A stretch of DNA of 64,000 nt from Poa pratensis. Its lineage: Eukaryota; Streptophyta; Magnoliopsida; Poales; Poaceae. Below, piece after piece: positions 45,639-56,752 of the stretch (positions are counted from its first letter, which is position 1; each line of letters begins with the position of its first letter). The translations under genes were made by a program, and so were the position numbers. The notes under the pieces were generated by a model that had not been told where the DNA came from, did not search any database, and worked only from the letters and a program-made list of their open reading frames with translations. The stretch is taken from positions 25,569,369 through 25,633,368 of the forward strand of contig CAMZMU010000055.1 of NCBI GenBank assembly GCA_947311845.1, given 5' to 3'.

Positions 45639-46988
45639 TACTCCCTCACCATTTGCATTTCTTAAGGCCACCCCTTTTCTTCCACCCTTCCCCTCGCGTC
45701 GCCCCCCCCCCCCCCCCCCCCCCCAGGCGGCGCTAGGGGCGACCCGAGCAAACAAAGCCCGCCGTCCCTCCGTGCGGCCTCCTCTGACGCTGCCGTCGCC
45801 GGCCCGGCCGCGGCGGTGACGGCACCCCTCCGCTGCCAAAGGTGGTCGGAGGGAGGCGCTCTCGTTGGAGGTTGACCGGCCCATGGGGGGCGACGGTCGG
45901 GGCAGCGGACGCCGAGCCGGCGGGCTCGGGCGGAGGTTGACGAAGATGGAGGCGGGCTGCGGGCGGTGACGGTGGCAGCGGAGCCGCCCCCTGCGCCTGC
46001 AGGGTGAGCCGAGCGCCCGATGGGCTTGGCGGGCCCGATCTGGGCTCGCCGGGCCCGGGTGGCGGAGCTGCGTCCTCCGTGGGTGCGTGGTGCGGGCGGC
46101 GTTGGTGGCAGCGGCGCCGTCCCGTGCGCCTGCTGGATGAGGCAGTGCACCCGATGCGCTTGGCGGGCTCGATCTAGGCTCGCCGGGACGGGGTGGCGGA
46201 GCTGCCCTGCACTGCGCGTCCTCGACCCTCTTCATCGCCGGATTCTCCGAGGGTGGTAGTGGCTGGTGGGCTTGCCAGCGCCGGTGGGTGTGATGTGCGT
46301 CGAGGTGGTGAGCGGCTAGGGTGAGGACCCTGTCTCGGCCCTGTGTCGTGGCCGCCGTTAACCTTCTTGGAGGCGTCGCTGGTCTGCTGCTGCCCACCTT
46401 CCGCACGGATCTGGCCAGTTTGGCTCTCCACTCCAGGGGAAACCCATGATCTCGTGATCGGACGATGACGACGCTTTGGTGTCGTTTTCCCTCCCGGGGG
46501 CTTCGTTTTCGGGGGCCGGCATGAGGTTCGCGGTGGTTGATGTGAGTGGCGGGAGCACTCTTGGCATGCCGCCGGCATTGGGCGTGTGTGGTGGTCTTTT
46601 TCTCGGGATTGGAGGGCGTCTCTCCCCGGTGTTGTTGAAGACGGCGAACAAGCTCGTGGCGGTGTTGTTGCGAGGAAGTCGAAGTCACTCTGTTGTAAGC
46701 ACGATGTATGTTGATGTACGATGACATCGCCCAGCTGGTCCTTCTTGTGCTATGTATGCCTTGTAGTGCTCTTTGTCGATGTAAAGGTTTTCGCTCGGTT
46801 TTCCTTTGATAAACCGAGCAGTTCGGGTCCTTATACCATCTTCTTCTATCAATGAATCTGCAGTTCTCCTGCCATCGTTCAAAAAAAATCTCTCCGTTCT
46901 AAAATAGATGACTTCTATTTATACAATATGTCTAGATATATCCACATGTAGACAAATGGAAGTCATCTAATTTGGAACGGAGGGAGTA
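45639..46988. mobile_element. Stowaway MITE split by a retroposon
   Basis: The left fragment TACTCCCTC is at 45,639-45,647. The remainder is at about 46,889-46,988, running CTCCGTTCTAAAATAGATGACTT to AAGTCATCTAATTTGGAACGGAGGGAGTA. Removing 45,648-46,888 leaves a normal roughly 110-bp Stowaway with TA borders. It ends 80 bp upstream of the PPR start codon. Confidence 0.7.
45648..46888 (+). mobile_element. Poly(A)-tailed LINE-like retroposon remnant
   Basis: GC-rich sequence (with a run of 23 C at 45,702-45,724), then a 3' part containing AAACCGAGCAGTTC and CTGCAGTTCTCCTGCC. It ends in eight A (46,881-46,888). This tail resembles 3' ends of grass LINEs. The sides of the insertion (CTCCCTC and TCTCTC) may be an imperfect target duplication inside the Stowaway end. 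No RT domain is seen, so it is either a LINE deletion derivative or a SINE-like derivative. Confidence 0.5.
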
Positions 46989-47068
46989 TTTTCCCAAACA
47001 AATCTCTTCACAAACTCCCGTCTCCAAACTCCCATTCCCTCTCTCTAAAGTAGCCAAACACGCTGTGG

Positions 47069-49251
47069 ATGCAACAGCTCGGGCCGCAGGAGGCAGCCAC
47101 CCTCCCGCGCCACCTCCTCGAAGCCCACATCGTCTCCTTGGTCCGCCAATGCCCCGGCCTCCGTGCTCTCCGCGCCGCCCACGCGCGCCTACTCAGGCTT
47201 CGCCTCCCGCGCCTCACCTACGCCTTCGCGCTCTCCAAGCTCCTCGCATCCTGCCCTGCGCCACCGCCGGCACCTCCTACGCGCGCAACCTGTTCGACCA
47301 AATCCCCGAACCGACCACCTTCTGCTACAACTCACTCATCCGCGCGCTCTCCGCGCCCAGCAACACCACCGGGGACGCCTTCCTGTTCTACCGCCGCATG
47401 CTGCGCGCGGGCGCCCCACCACCCAACAGCTTCACTCTCGCGTTCACTATCAAGGCCTGTGCCGCGGTTCCGGCTCTCGGCGAGGGCCAGCAGCTGCACT
47501 CCCAGGCTTTCCGCCACGGGCTGGAACCGAGCCCGTACGTGCAGACCGGGCTGCTTAACCTCTATGCCAGGTGTGAGGAGGTTGCACTTGCCAGGAATGT
47601 GTTTGATGGCATGGTCGAGGACAAGAATTTGGTCGCGTGGAGCTCCATGATCGGCGGGTACTCGAGAGTGGGGATGGTGAACGAAGCCTTGGACCTGTTT
47701 CGGGAAATGCAGGCAGCGGGGGTGGACCCGGATGAGGTTACGACGGTCAGTGTCATCTCGGCATGTGCCAAGGCAGGCGCTCTTGATTTGGGGAGGTGGG
47801 TGCATGCTTTTATAGATAGGAAAGGGATCACGATTGATCTTGAGCTGAGCACGGCGTTAATTGATATGTATGCAAAGTGCGGTCTGATAGAGCGGGCAAG
47901 GTGGGTGTTTGACAAGATGGTGGAGAGGGATACCAAGGCATGGAGCGCAATGATAGTTGGGCTGGCGATGCATGGGCTCGCAGAGGATGCGTTGGGGCTT
48001 TTCTCAAGAATGCTCCAGCTTAAGGTAAAAAATGTGCACTGATGTGTTTATAGTTATATTTGCTCGGTTAGCTTTTGTTGATAACCTGCTCATATGCATT
48101 AGCTTCCACGGAATTTTTTATCGAAGATCCATCTTTGTCTACCATTGGTTGGTACTGCGATACTGTAAAATATGGCTCATGTTTCATGAATGACGAATGC
48201 ACTTAACTAATTCCATGCACTATATTTTCTGAGAGATAGTATAATTGTTACATAAAGTTTGGTTCATAATGCGGATATTCTCTACATTGTCCTTTGTGTA
48301 TTAGCTCATGTGCTCAACTTAGTTTCGCAAGAAATTATCATAATGCTCAGTGTTTACAAAGGAACTCTGAGTTTGTATCCATTCTAATAGCTGTCACATT
48401 ACGTTCTCGTATATATATTTCAGGTGAGACCCAACAATGTCACCTTTATAGGAGTGTTGTCAGCATGTGCTCACAATGGATTAGTGGATGATGGGCGACG
48501 ATATTGGTCTGCTATGCAAGAAATGGGAATTAAAGCTTCAATCGAGAATTACGGTTGCATGGTTGACCTTCTCTGTCGGTCTGGCCTTTTGGATGAAGCT
48601 TACTCATTTGTTACAGGCATGCCCATCTCACCAAATTCAGTAATTTGGAGGAATCTTGTTGTGGCGAGTAAAACCTCAAATAGAATTGATATAGTAGAAG
48701 CCGCTTCTAAGAGGCTCTTTGAGTTGGAACCTCAAAATTCAGAAAATTATGTTCTCCTCTCGAATCTGTATGCTTCAAACTCCCAGTGGGATAGAGTAAG
48801 GTATATGAGGAAAATGATGAAAGACAACAATGTTACTGTTGTTGCTGGCTGTAGTTCGATTGAAATAAATGGCTCCATGCACAAGTTTGTGGTGAGTGAT
48901 GGTTCACACCCTGAAATCAAGGAGATAAGGCTGGTCTTGAAGGAAATAGCTAAACGGGTGCTAAGTGCTGGCCACAAGCCTTGGACTGCAGCCGTTCTAC
49001 ATGATGTTGGTGAAGAAGATAAAGAAATCGCACTCTGTGAACATAGTGAAAGGTTGGCCATTGCATATGGGTTGTTGAAGACAAAAGCACCTCATGTGAT
49101 TAGGGTGGTAAAGAACTTGCGATTCTGTCCCGATTGCCATGAAGTGACAAAAATAATAAGCAAATCATATGACAGAGAGATCATTGTCAGAGACCGTGTT
49201 CGTTTCCATAGATTTATCGGAGGAAGTTGTTCTTGCAAAGACTTTTGGTGA
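47069..49251 (+). CDS. PPR protein, PLS-DYW subfamily (organelle RNA editing factor), two exons with a frameshift
   Basis: Exon 1 is 47,069-48,024, the intron 48,025-48,423 (GTAAAA...TTTCAG, phase 0), and exon 2 is 48,424-49,251. About 594 residues. Repeats such as NLFDQIPEPTTFCYNSLIRA, NLVAWSSMIGGYSRVGMVNE and DTKAWSAMIVGLAMHGLAED fit a P-L-S series of roughly ten motifs. After the E region come the GCSSIEINGSMHKF box, the deaminase HSERLAIAYGLL (HxE), FCPDCHEV (CxxCH) and the C-terminus CSCKDFW (variant of DYW). Members bind specific plastid or mitochondrial transcripts and edit C to U; target and organelle are not readable here. Exon 1 is 956 nt, one base off a multiple of three. The frame changes near 47,250-47,265, between LSKLLASC and SYARNLFDQ, so this allele is disrupted or the base call is wrong. 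Start chosen at MQQLGPQEA, just after the Stowaway. Confidence 0.85.
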
Positions 49252-50730
49252 TTGCTTAACCGATTGTATAACTTATATTAAATGATAATGATTATCCAAA
49301 GCCTGCCAGATGTGGTGCCTTAAGAAGGTTGTTTTAGAATTGATATGATGGAAATACTGTACGCCAACGACCGAATGCACATATTTTCACACCCAGATAG
49401 ATAGACTCCAGGTGGCGAGGCTGGAGCTTCCTATTCTGATGCCACCACCAAAAGTTATGGAACTATATTTTACATCATCCAGGTACTCTTTTTTTTACCG
49501 TAATTTGACGTTTGCGTCCTGTCGTTAATATAAAATATTAGTGATAGAGCGAATGTTCGATCAAACTAACAGAACCTAAAAAAGAAGGCGACTGTGTTGC
49601 TCTCATGGCTTGTTCGCATGTCTCTTTCCATGTGTTAACATCAGTCACATCGTTCATAACACAGTCTGTACATGTTAGTCAGTTAAAAACTACCATTGGA
49701 TGCATTAGCATTTATATGTTTTATTGATGCTTATTCTTCTATGTCAAGGTGGCCACTCTTGATGGGCACAAGCATTGTACAACAGTGACTGATTCACATA
49801 TTTCCACACCCAGATAAATGGACTCCAGCTGCTGAGACTCGAGCTTCCTAATCTGACACCACCGCCGAAATTTATGCAACAATTTTTTTTACACCACAGG
49901 TACTGATTTTTTTACGTAATTTGACGTTTCCTTCATGTCGTTCATATCTAACTTGGTGATGAGCGGATATTCTGTCAAACCAACATAACCTAAAAGAGGA
50001 AGCGACTGTGTTGCTGTCACGACTTGTTTAAATGTCTCTGTTATGGTTCTATTTTCATGCTTTAACAAAGATTAGTTGCATACTTGCATCGTTTGTAACA
50101 CAATCTCTACATGTTGGTCAATGATCATGCATAAGCATTTAAATGTTCTATTAGTGATTCTACTTGATGGGCCAAGATGTCACTACTAAACCCTCCACAT
50201 GGTGCTCTCGGCAGGCAAAAAGGTCTAGGAGCTTCAGACCACTGGAAGAGCAGGCTTGTTCAAGTTATCCAAGGTTGGACACTAGAACAGGCGTGTTTGT
50301 CAGGCAAGGTCGCTGGGTTGTCGACTGGAATTGGAAGTGAATTTGCTCGGCTTTGAGGCACGATTCAACTTTTCGGTTGATGGATGATTACTAGACGCGA
50401 CAGGAGCCTTGGACAGCCGAAGTTCGTATGGATTTGAAGGACGCGATTTATAGTGCTGAAATTGTGTGATTCGATGTGAACTTGGAAAATGGTTATATCA
50501 CGACATGCCACTATTACAGTTTCTCCGCATAATGTCTCGGATGTGCCTGGATGTTCCCAGTGATTTTCTGATATGCGAAGAGATTAAATAAACTAAAAAA
50601 TCCACAATGTAAAAATCAAACATACAAAATAGTAACACACATAATGTGCTGATTACACGAGGAGAATAGTAAAAAAACAAGGACGTACATGCTTTAATCA
50701 ACATTTTTTAAAAACCATATTTATTGACGT
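49252..50730. other. Intergenic region downstream of the PPR gene
   Basis: No coding domain. It includes the direct duplication described separately. Sequence 50,200-50,730 shows nothing recognised and probably contains the 3' end of the minus-strand gene beyond the gap. Confidence 0.5.
49363..50200 (+). repeat. Diverged tandem duplication (~428-bp period)
   Basis: The segment at about 49,363-49,790 (CACACCCAGATAGATAGACTCC...) reappears at about 49,791-50,200 (CACACCCAGATAAATGGACTCC...). Common landmarks are CGTAATTTGACGTTT, GCGACTGTGTTGCT and GTACATGTT/CTACATGTT. The copies have many substitutions and small indels. Confidence 0.75.
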
Positions 50731-50944
50731 TCAAACAAATGCGGAGCAAACCGTTCTAGACAGAATGAGACACCAGCCCAGAAGTTCAGACAGAAACATA
50801 AATAAAGTAAGGCTTTGTTGGTAGCCTGATACCCGGAAGCAGCTTGTGATAGCACACAAGAGGTCACAAATGCTTAAGAAGCTAGTTGGTTCTGACCCCA
50901 AAAGGAAAACATCCCCTTGTACTTTGCAGCCACAGATTGGCGCG

Positions 50945-50957
50945 NNNNNNNNNNNNN
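50945..50957. other. Assembly gap, 13 N
   Basis: The gap falls inside the last exon of the minus-strand gene. Unlike the gap at 9861, no overlap between flanks is visible, so real sequence may be missing. Confidence 0.95.
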
Positions 50958-53217
50958 ATAGCATGCTTAAGGGTGGCTCCTTGCAGCTGCTCGTGCTACA
51001 CTTGATTTGTTCAATGGTCTTCAGTACAGGTGCGGGGGGCACAGCCTCTACCTTTTTGACACTATGTGGTGGCAGCCATAGAGATATCTTATGGTATTCA
51101 GGAACAGCATTCTCAATGCTGCTGATACTGCTAGCATATGCGTTGCCATGTAGAGGATCACTAGTGTCAATTCTGCTGCTGCCATACGCCTTGCCAGGCA
51201 GAGGATCACTAGTGTCAGATCGGCCGCTGATGCTGCTGCCATGTGCCTTGCGATGTTGAAGATCACTAGTGTCAGTTCTGCTGGTGCCGCCGTTGGTACT
51301 GCGGTGAGAAGATTTCTTATCTCTTTTGCTGCTGCCGCTGCTGCTACTGTGGTGAGAATGCTTCTTGTCCTTTTTGCTGCCACTGCTACTGCGGCTGCTA
51401 CTGCTGCTGCCCTTTGGGGGCTTGTACTTGTAGTGGCTCTTCCTTGAACTTCTATGGTGTGGCCTCACAGTGTGTGAGTCAGAAGTAACAGGGGGATCAT
51501 AGACGTCAGGGGCCCATGAAACACTCAAGTTTGTGACGATGCCTCGCTTCGCCCGGCTTCCCTTCATTGCAGAAACCAGCGTTGGGATTATCTGCATATG
51601 CAATAGATGTTACAAATCATGATATGGTCCATCCATGTCGGCCATAAAACATTTCACAGAAGCAATACAAGAATTGGAGAACAACAGTCCTATCAGGTCA
51701 GACTCATTTCGCAGAGTTCAGTAGGCATACTCCAGACAGGTATAATGAGCTAAAAAAAATAAGAAGAAATAAGAGAAAACAATGAACATCATTTCTCGGA
51801 TTTAAGCAGACAAATATGCAACATGACATGACATCTGGCGTTGTAGCATCAACACAATCAGTTTACATAAAAAATGATAAGCAGTGATACCTCCTCCTAC
51901 CATTAGTGCTAAATTACATTAAACTACCCGGAATTTTAAACACGTAGGAGTAATAATGTTTTATAAGACGCCAGAGGCGAGTAGGCGACATGTAAAAAAT
52001 AAAAGTGTGAATAGTTGCATAGCTATTGGCCTAATACTGATTTGGTATGAAGTAACAAGACAAACAATTTGACTGGTAACTAGTAAGATAAGCCGAACAA
52101 GAGTCTAAACTTCTACAGCAATCAAATACTTACCTTTGTTACAGAATTTCCATTTTCTGATATTCCAATTGAAGATTCAGATGGATTGGCATTAAGGGAG
52201 GGTGACGATGTGACATGTTCAGTGTCACCATCCACCAAGTCATCAGTTGAATCTGATTCAAGAGAAAGTGAGTCCTCGTTTTCATCCGAGTCTTCACTCG
52301 TATCTGTCCCTTCATCATCCTCATTGTTATCATAGACCTGCAGCACTTCAGCAAGAGCCAATCCAATTTCCTCGACAGCCAAATCATCTTGTGCACACGG
52401 TATTATAGCTTCAAAACTTTCGTCATCAGGGCAGGCACACGAGCTGTGCTCAAAACCTGCTTGTTCGCAGGTGCTGGGGCGGAGACATGAGCTGCTGCTC
52501 ACACCTTCGGCACTGGAGCCTACCAAAGGTCCGCCCATCCACAAGCTTAATCCCAAGTTCAGAAAAGAACTTCCTGTTAAGCGGTACAAAGCTTAGATTA
52601 GAAGAAACCTTAGAACAATTAAAGGGCTATATGGACCACACCAAGATTACTGGACAAAGTTTTAGGACCATATAATAGAAATAGGTGCACATATATGTCT
52701 ATGGATATATATTATTCATATTTCAAGTTCATATAATCCGATGCAATATTTCTGGCAAAATAGGTAAATTAAGAACCTATCTAGCAGTACTGTCAAGCAA
52801 CTAAGCAAAATAAATAAATGATAATAAGCATCAAGAGCATGGACTACAATATTCCACATGGTGTAAATAAAGCGTTTAGGTGTATTAAGTCTTAACAGAT
52901 TATTCGAAAGAATCGTGACTCCATGATCAATATCTCTGAACAATTCCATGGCATTTGCAGTTCCACGAGAAAAATAAACTATCGTATTCACAATTCCAAA
53001 AAAATGGAACTCCCATATTCTCCATACCTTTTTCGTCGGAGAAGCAGCAACCACGAGCTCCAACACACGGGGCCTGCGGATCAAACCCAGAAACCACCAA
53101 AGTTCCGCAGACACGAAACCCAGAGACCAAGCACCGAACCCTCACAACCAGACAATCCCTAGAACGAGCGCAGCAACGAGATCGAACCGAAGGTCGTGGG
53201 CGACGAGGGCGAGGCAA
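50958..53217 (-). CDS. Ser/Lys/His-rich protein of unknown function, three exons, 3' end in a gap
   Basis: Exon A is about 53,217-53,028 (donor GTATGG at 53,027), exon B 52,573-52,134 (acceptor TTAACAG, donor GTAAGT), and exon C 51,591 to the gap at 50,957 (acceptor ATGCAG). The B-C junction is phase 0. A-B stays open in one frame. Exon B ends in a strongly acidic stretch (EDDEGTDTSEDSDENEDS). Exon C has a motif-like start (PTLVSAMKGSRAKRG, then WAPDVYDPPVTS). A basic low-complexity domain follows with SSRSSSGSKKDKKHSHHS and three or four copies of DTSDPLxGKAYGSS, then LWLPPHSVKKVEAVPPAP. This suggests a nuclear, possibly intrinsically disordered protein; the function is not recognised. Another frame of exon B gives FGRLQCRRCEQQL, so the exon A-B frame is uncertain. 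The stop codon could not be placed across the Ns. Confidence 0.5.
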
Positions 53218-53778
53218 ACGTCAGAGGAAATTACTACTATTACCGATACTACTACTACTAAAACGATGCGAGGACGAGAGCTTGAGGCGGTGCGAGCAGG
53301 GGAAGGCGGCGGAGGAGTTCGCGGACGCGACGGCGCGGAGGCAGCAGGGGTAGGCGGCTCGCGCCGCAGTCATCGTATGTATCCTCGCGGTGGGCGCCGC
53401 ACCGCTACGGGGTCTCCGCGAGATCCAACTTGTCGATCGGGTTCCGGCGACCAGATACCACGCAGGAGACGGCGGGACCGGACGGGAAGGGAGGGCGTGG
53501 GGAGGATCACGCCCTGCGCATGGATTGAACGGATCGGAGCTCGATTCGGGTCGCCGGAGAAGAGGAGGTCGACGACGGTGAGCGCGGAGAGAGGATTTGG
53601 GGATCGGATCAGGACAAGACGGAGGCAGAGTGGCTATTGGAACGGGGAGAGGCCGGGACGGGTCGGATCCTTCTTATATCTTGATGGCTGACAGGTGGGG
53701 CCTCGGGTAGCGACAAGGATGGTGGGTGACAGGCTGGGCGACAACGCGCGTGGGGCCCGGTGGCAGCGAGAGGTGCGA
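53218..53778 (-). promoter_or_regulatory. Likely 5' region of the Ser-rich gene
   Basis: GC-rich sequence upstream of exon A on the minus strand, containing an ATC/ACT-rich patch at 53,230-53,262. It ends at the Copia insertion site at 53,779. No clear TATA box was located. The assignment as promoter rests on position only. Confidence 0.3.
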
Positions 53779-53783
53779 AGGTC

Positions 53784-54044
53784 TGTGAAGAAACGAGAGA
53801 AGCGAGAGAAAGAGTGAAGTGAATGGAATGCTTTATTGATAGAGACTGCGGCTATTTATAGTAGGCCAACAGTCGGGTTACAATGTCGGTTGTCGCTTCC
53901 GAAGAGGCACGGCGACGGTTCGCTCTTACAGCGTTTGGACAACTGCTAATAATCCTAACTGCTAGGAGGAATATTCGGTAGGATATTCCTAGTACAATTC
54001 TAACTGCCATTTTAGCCTAATACTAACGCTAGTTGTTCCTAACA
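53784..54044 (-). repeat. Copia 3' LTR (261 bp)
   Basis: Minus strand from TGTTAGGAACAACTAGCG to CTCTTCACA-like end at 53,784. TATAAATAG on the minus strand (about 53,862-53,870) is the likely TATA box. It is followed upstream by the purine tract at 54,045-54,055. Confidence 0.82.
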
Positions 54045-54330
54045 CTCCCCCTTGGACAAACGCTATCCTTTGTATGCTTCATCATCATGAATTCTTCGTA
54101 TGGTATTGAGAGCTTGGGATGTCCTTGTTGATCTTCATAGTCTTTGATCTTGTAGAATTGATATCCTCGAAAGATCCTGCAAAAATATATATGGAGAAAA
54201 TATAGGAATTTGATATACCGTAGGTATAGTTATTGTCTCAATAAAATCCATATGAGAAACCAATATAGGAAAACTCATAAGGAAAGAGTACAATATTATT
54301 ATTATCGGATGATAATTAATAAGTTCAGTT

Positions 54331-56500
54331 CTAGAAATTTTCTCCCCCTGAACCTTGCAAATTCCGTAGTCGTCTCATACCAATGCCATGAATGCATTTT
54401 TGAAATGCAGTTGTTGGTAAAGACTTAGTGAACAAATCTGCAAGATTGTCACATGATTTTGTTTGCAGAATATCAATTTCTCCTTTTTTCTGTAATTCAT
54501 GAGGATAGAACAGTTTTGGAGCAATATGTTTTGTGATGTTACTTTTAATATATCCCATATGCATTTGAGCAACACATGCAGCATTATCCTCGTAGATAAT
54601 AGTTGGTGATTCTAATGAACCAATACCGCATGAAGTTTGAATATGGTTGATCATTCTACGAAGCCATACACACTCTCGTGAAGCTTCATATAATGCAATT
54701 ATTTCAGAGTGATTAGTGGATGTTGCTACTAAAGTCTGCTTTGTTGACTTCCATGAGATAGCAGTTCCACCATATAAAAACACAAACCCTGTTTGTGACC
54801 TGGCATTATGGGGATCAGAAAGATAGCCAGCGTCAGTATAACCAATCAGGGTCATTTCTTGATTTTTCTTATAGAATAAACCAAGATCTTTAGTACCATT
54901 TAAATATCTGAAGATATTCTTTACTCCTGCCCAATGGCGTTTTGTTGGAGTTGCACTATGTCTAGCCAGTAAATTTACTGCAAAGGCAATATCTGGTCTA
55001 GTACAATTCGCGAGGTACATTAGTGCTCCTATGGCACTCAGGTATGGGAACTCAGGTCCCAGTATCTCTTCGTCATCATCCCTAGGTCTAAAGGGATCCT
55101 TTTCCATATCAAGGGATCGAACGACCATTGGTGTCTTGGATGGATATGATTTATCCATATTGAATTTTTCCAAAACTTTCTGAATATAGGCGGGCTGATA
55201 AACGAGTATTCCTGAGGGAAGGTGCTCAAGTTGTAAACCTAAGCAAAATTTGGTTTTTCCCAAATCTTTCATCTCGAACTCCGTCATTAAATGATTGCGT
55301 GCGACAGTTATGTCTGCTGCGTTACCAATGATGTTGAGGTCATCAACATATACAGAGATGATACAAAATCCCTTTGAGGATTTCTTTATAAAAACGCATG
55401 GGCAATCATCATTGTTTGAGTATCCCTTAAGGAGAAGGAACTCACTAAGTCGGTTATACCACATTTTACCCGACTGCTTCAAGCCATAGTGTGACTTTTG
55501 TAATTTTACACAATACATGTTGCGATTTATGTCTGGATTCGGAATTTTAAGTCCATCAGGAACTTTCATATAAATATCCGCATCTAGTGACCCATATAAG
55601 TATGCGGTCACTACATCCATTAACTGCATTGATAAATTCATTTGTACTGCCAATGATATTAAATATCGAAACGTAATTCCACTCATTACAGGAGAGTATG
55701 TATCGTCGTAGTCGATACCGGGTCTCTGCGTAAACCCTTGTGCTACTAGTCTCGCTTTGTATCTCACCACCTCATTGTTCTCGTTCCTTTTTCGAACAAA
55801 AACCCATTTAGCTCCCACAGGGAAGACTTTATGAGGAGTAGGTATTACTTTAGAGAATACCTCTCTTTTGTTAAGCGAGAGCAGTTCTGCCTCAATTGCC
55901 TCCTTCCATTTAGGCCAATCCGAGCGCTTCAGGCACTCTTTCATAGATTTTGGCTCTGGATCCAGTTGAAGGGTTTTAGCAATTTTCGAGGAGAAATATA
56001 TGTCGACAATAGTAGTCTTTCTATCGTATGATTCTCCCGAATCAATATAGTTTGTGGATATTTCTTTGATTCCTTCAGGCACCGTGTGATTTCCCATAAC
56101 AACGGGGTCTGAGTGTTTCGATGTCCCAGCATTAGTATTTGTGCGCACATTTATGCTGGGCTCTTGATGTTGAGCATCAATTTGGTGTCTATCAACTTCA
56201 GGTTGATTTTCATTTACTGACATAGATTTTGATTTTCTTTGTTTCCGCGGTGGCTTTGGAGAAGCCTTTTCCCTTGTAACCAGATTTCTCCCCCTTTTAT
56301 TTGCAATTGGGAGTTGAGTAGTTTTATTTGGTACCTCTACTCGTTCTGGTGCATTAGCTGCAGGGATATAAGATTTTGTGACACCTTTGTGGTCAGTAAA
56401 TGCGTCTGGCAGATTGTTTGCAATGTTTTGCAAATCTATTATTCTCTGAACTTCAGATTCAGATTCTCTAGTACGTGGGTCTAAGGACTGGATGCCTGTA
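54331..56500 (-). pseudogene. Copia reverse transcriptase-RNase H, long open frame
   Basis: An uninterrupted frame of about 700 codons ends at 54,331 and remains open upstream past the Met at 56,433. Order: integrase C-terminal linker (Lys/Ser/Asn-rich), then RT from about residue 205 (KWVFVRKRNENNEVVRYKAR, LMDVVTAYLYGSLDADIYM, catalytic YVDD in ISVYVDDLNIIG). RNase H follows (IGYTDAGYLSDPHNARSQTG, SEIIALYEASRECVWLR, YEDNAACVAQM). All visible catalytic motifs are kept. Missing gag, protease and integrase core make it non-functional as an element. Confidence 0.88.
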
Positions 56501-56752
56501 ACATTCCAATCTATTTCCTGGCATTCTTTGTGGTTTGTTTAATACTAACGCTATCATTCCAATCTATTCCAATCTATCATTCTAACTGCCATTTTAGCCT
56601 AATACTAACGCTAGTTGTTCCTAACAAGGTCAACGGCGCGGCGGGAAAATGCGGCACGGAAGGCGTGCCACGTAGGAGGCGGCCCGGGGAATGGGGACGG
56701 GAGGTGGAGCGGCGGTTTTCGTTTTCTCGTTTTGGACCAGGCAAAAATCGTG

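Larger units (their letters stand above)
53784..56626 (-). mobile_element. Ty1/Copia element, 5' part deleted, TSD AGGTC
   Basis: Minus-strand element bounded by AGGTC at 53,779-53,783 and 56,627-56,631. The 3' LTR (54,044-53,784, 261 bp) runs TGTTAGGAAC...CTTCACA on the minus strand, preceded by the polypurine tract CCAAGGGGGAG. At the 5' end only about the first 47 bp of the LTR remain (56,626-56,580). They are joined through scrambled short repeats (CTATTCCAATCTATCATTC type) to the end of integrase. Gag, protease and most of integrase are missing. Confidence 0.88.

Noticed and set aside
45630..46727. 365-codon minus-strand ORF in the GC-rich retroposon
   Set aside because: Low-complexity Pro/Arg/Ala composition from GC-rich sequence, no domain, overlaps the retroposon and the poly(C) run.
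46972..47200. Upstream in-frame ATG for the PPR gene at 46,972
   Set aside because: It lies in the Stowaway terminal repeat and gives a Pro/Arg stretch unlike PPR sequence. The conserved N-terminus is in another frame from 47,069.
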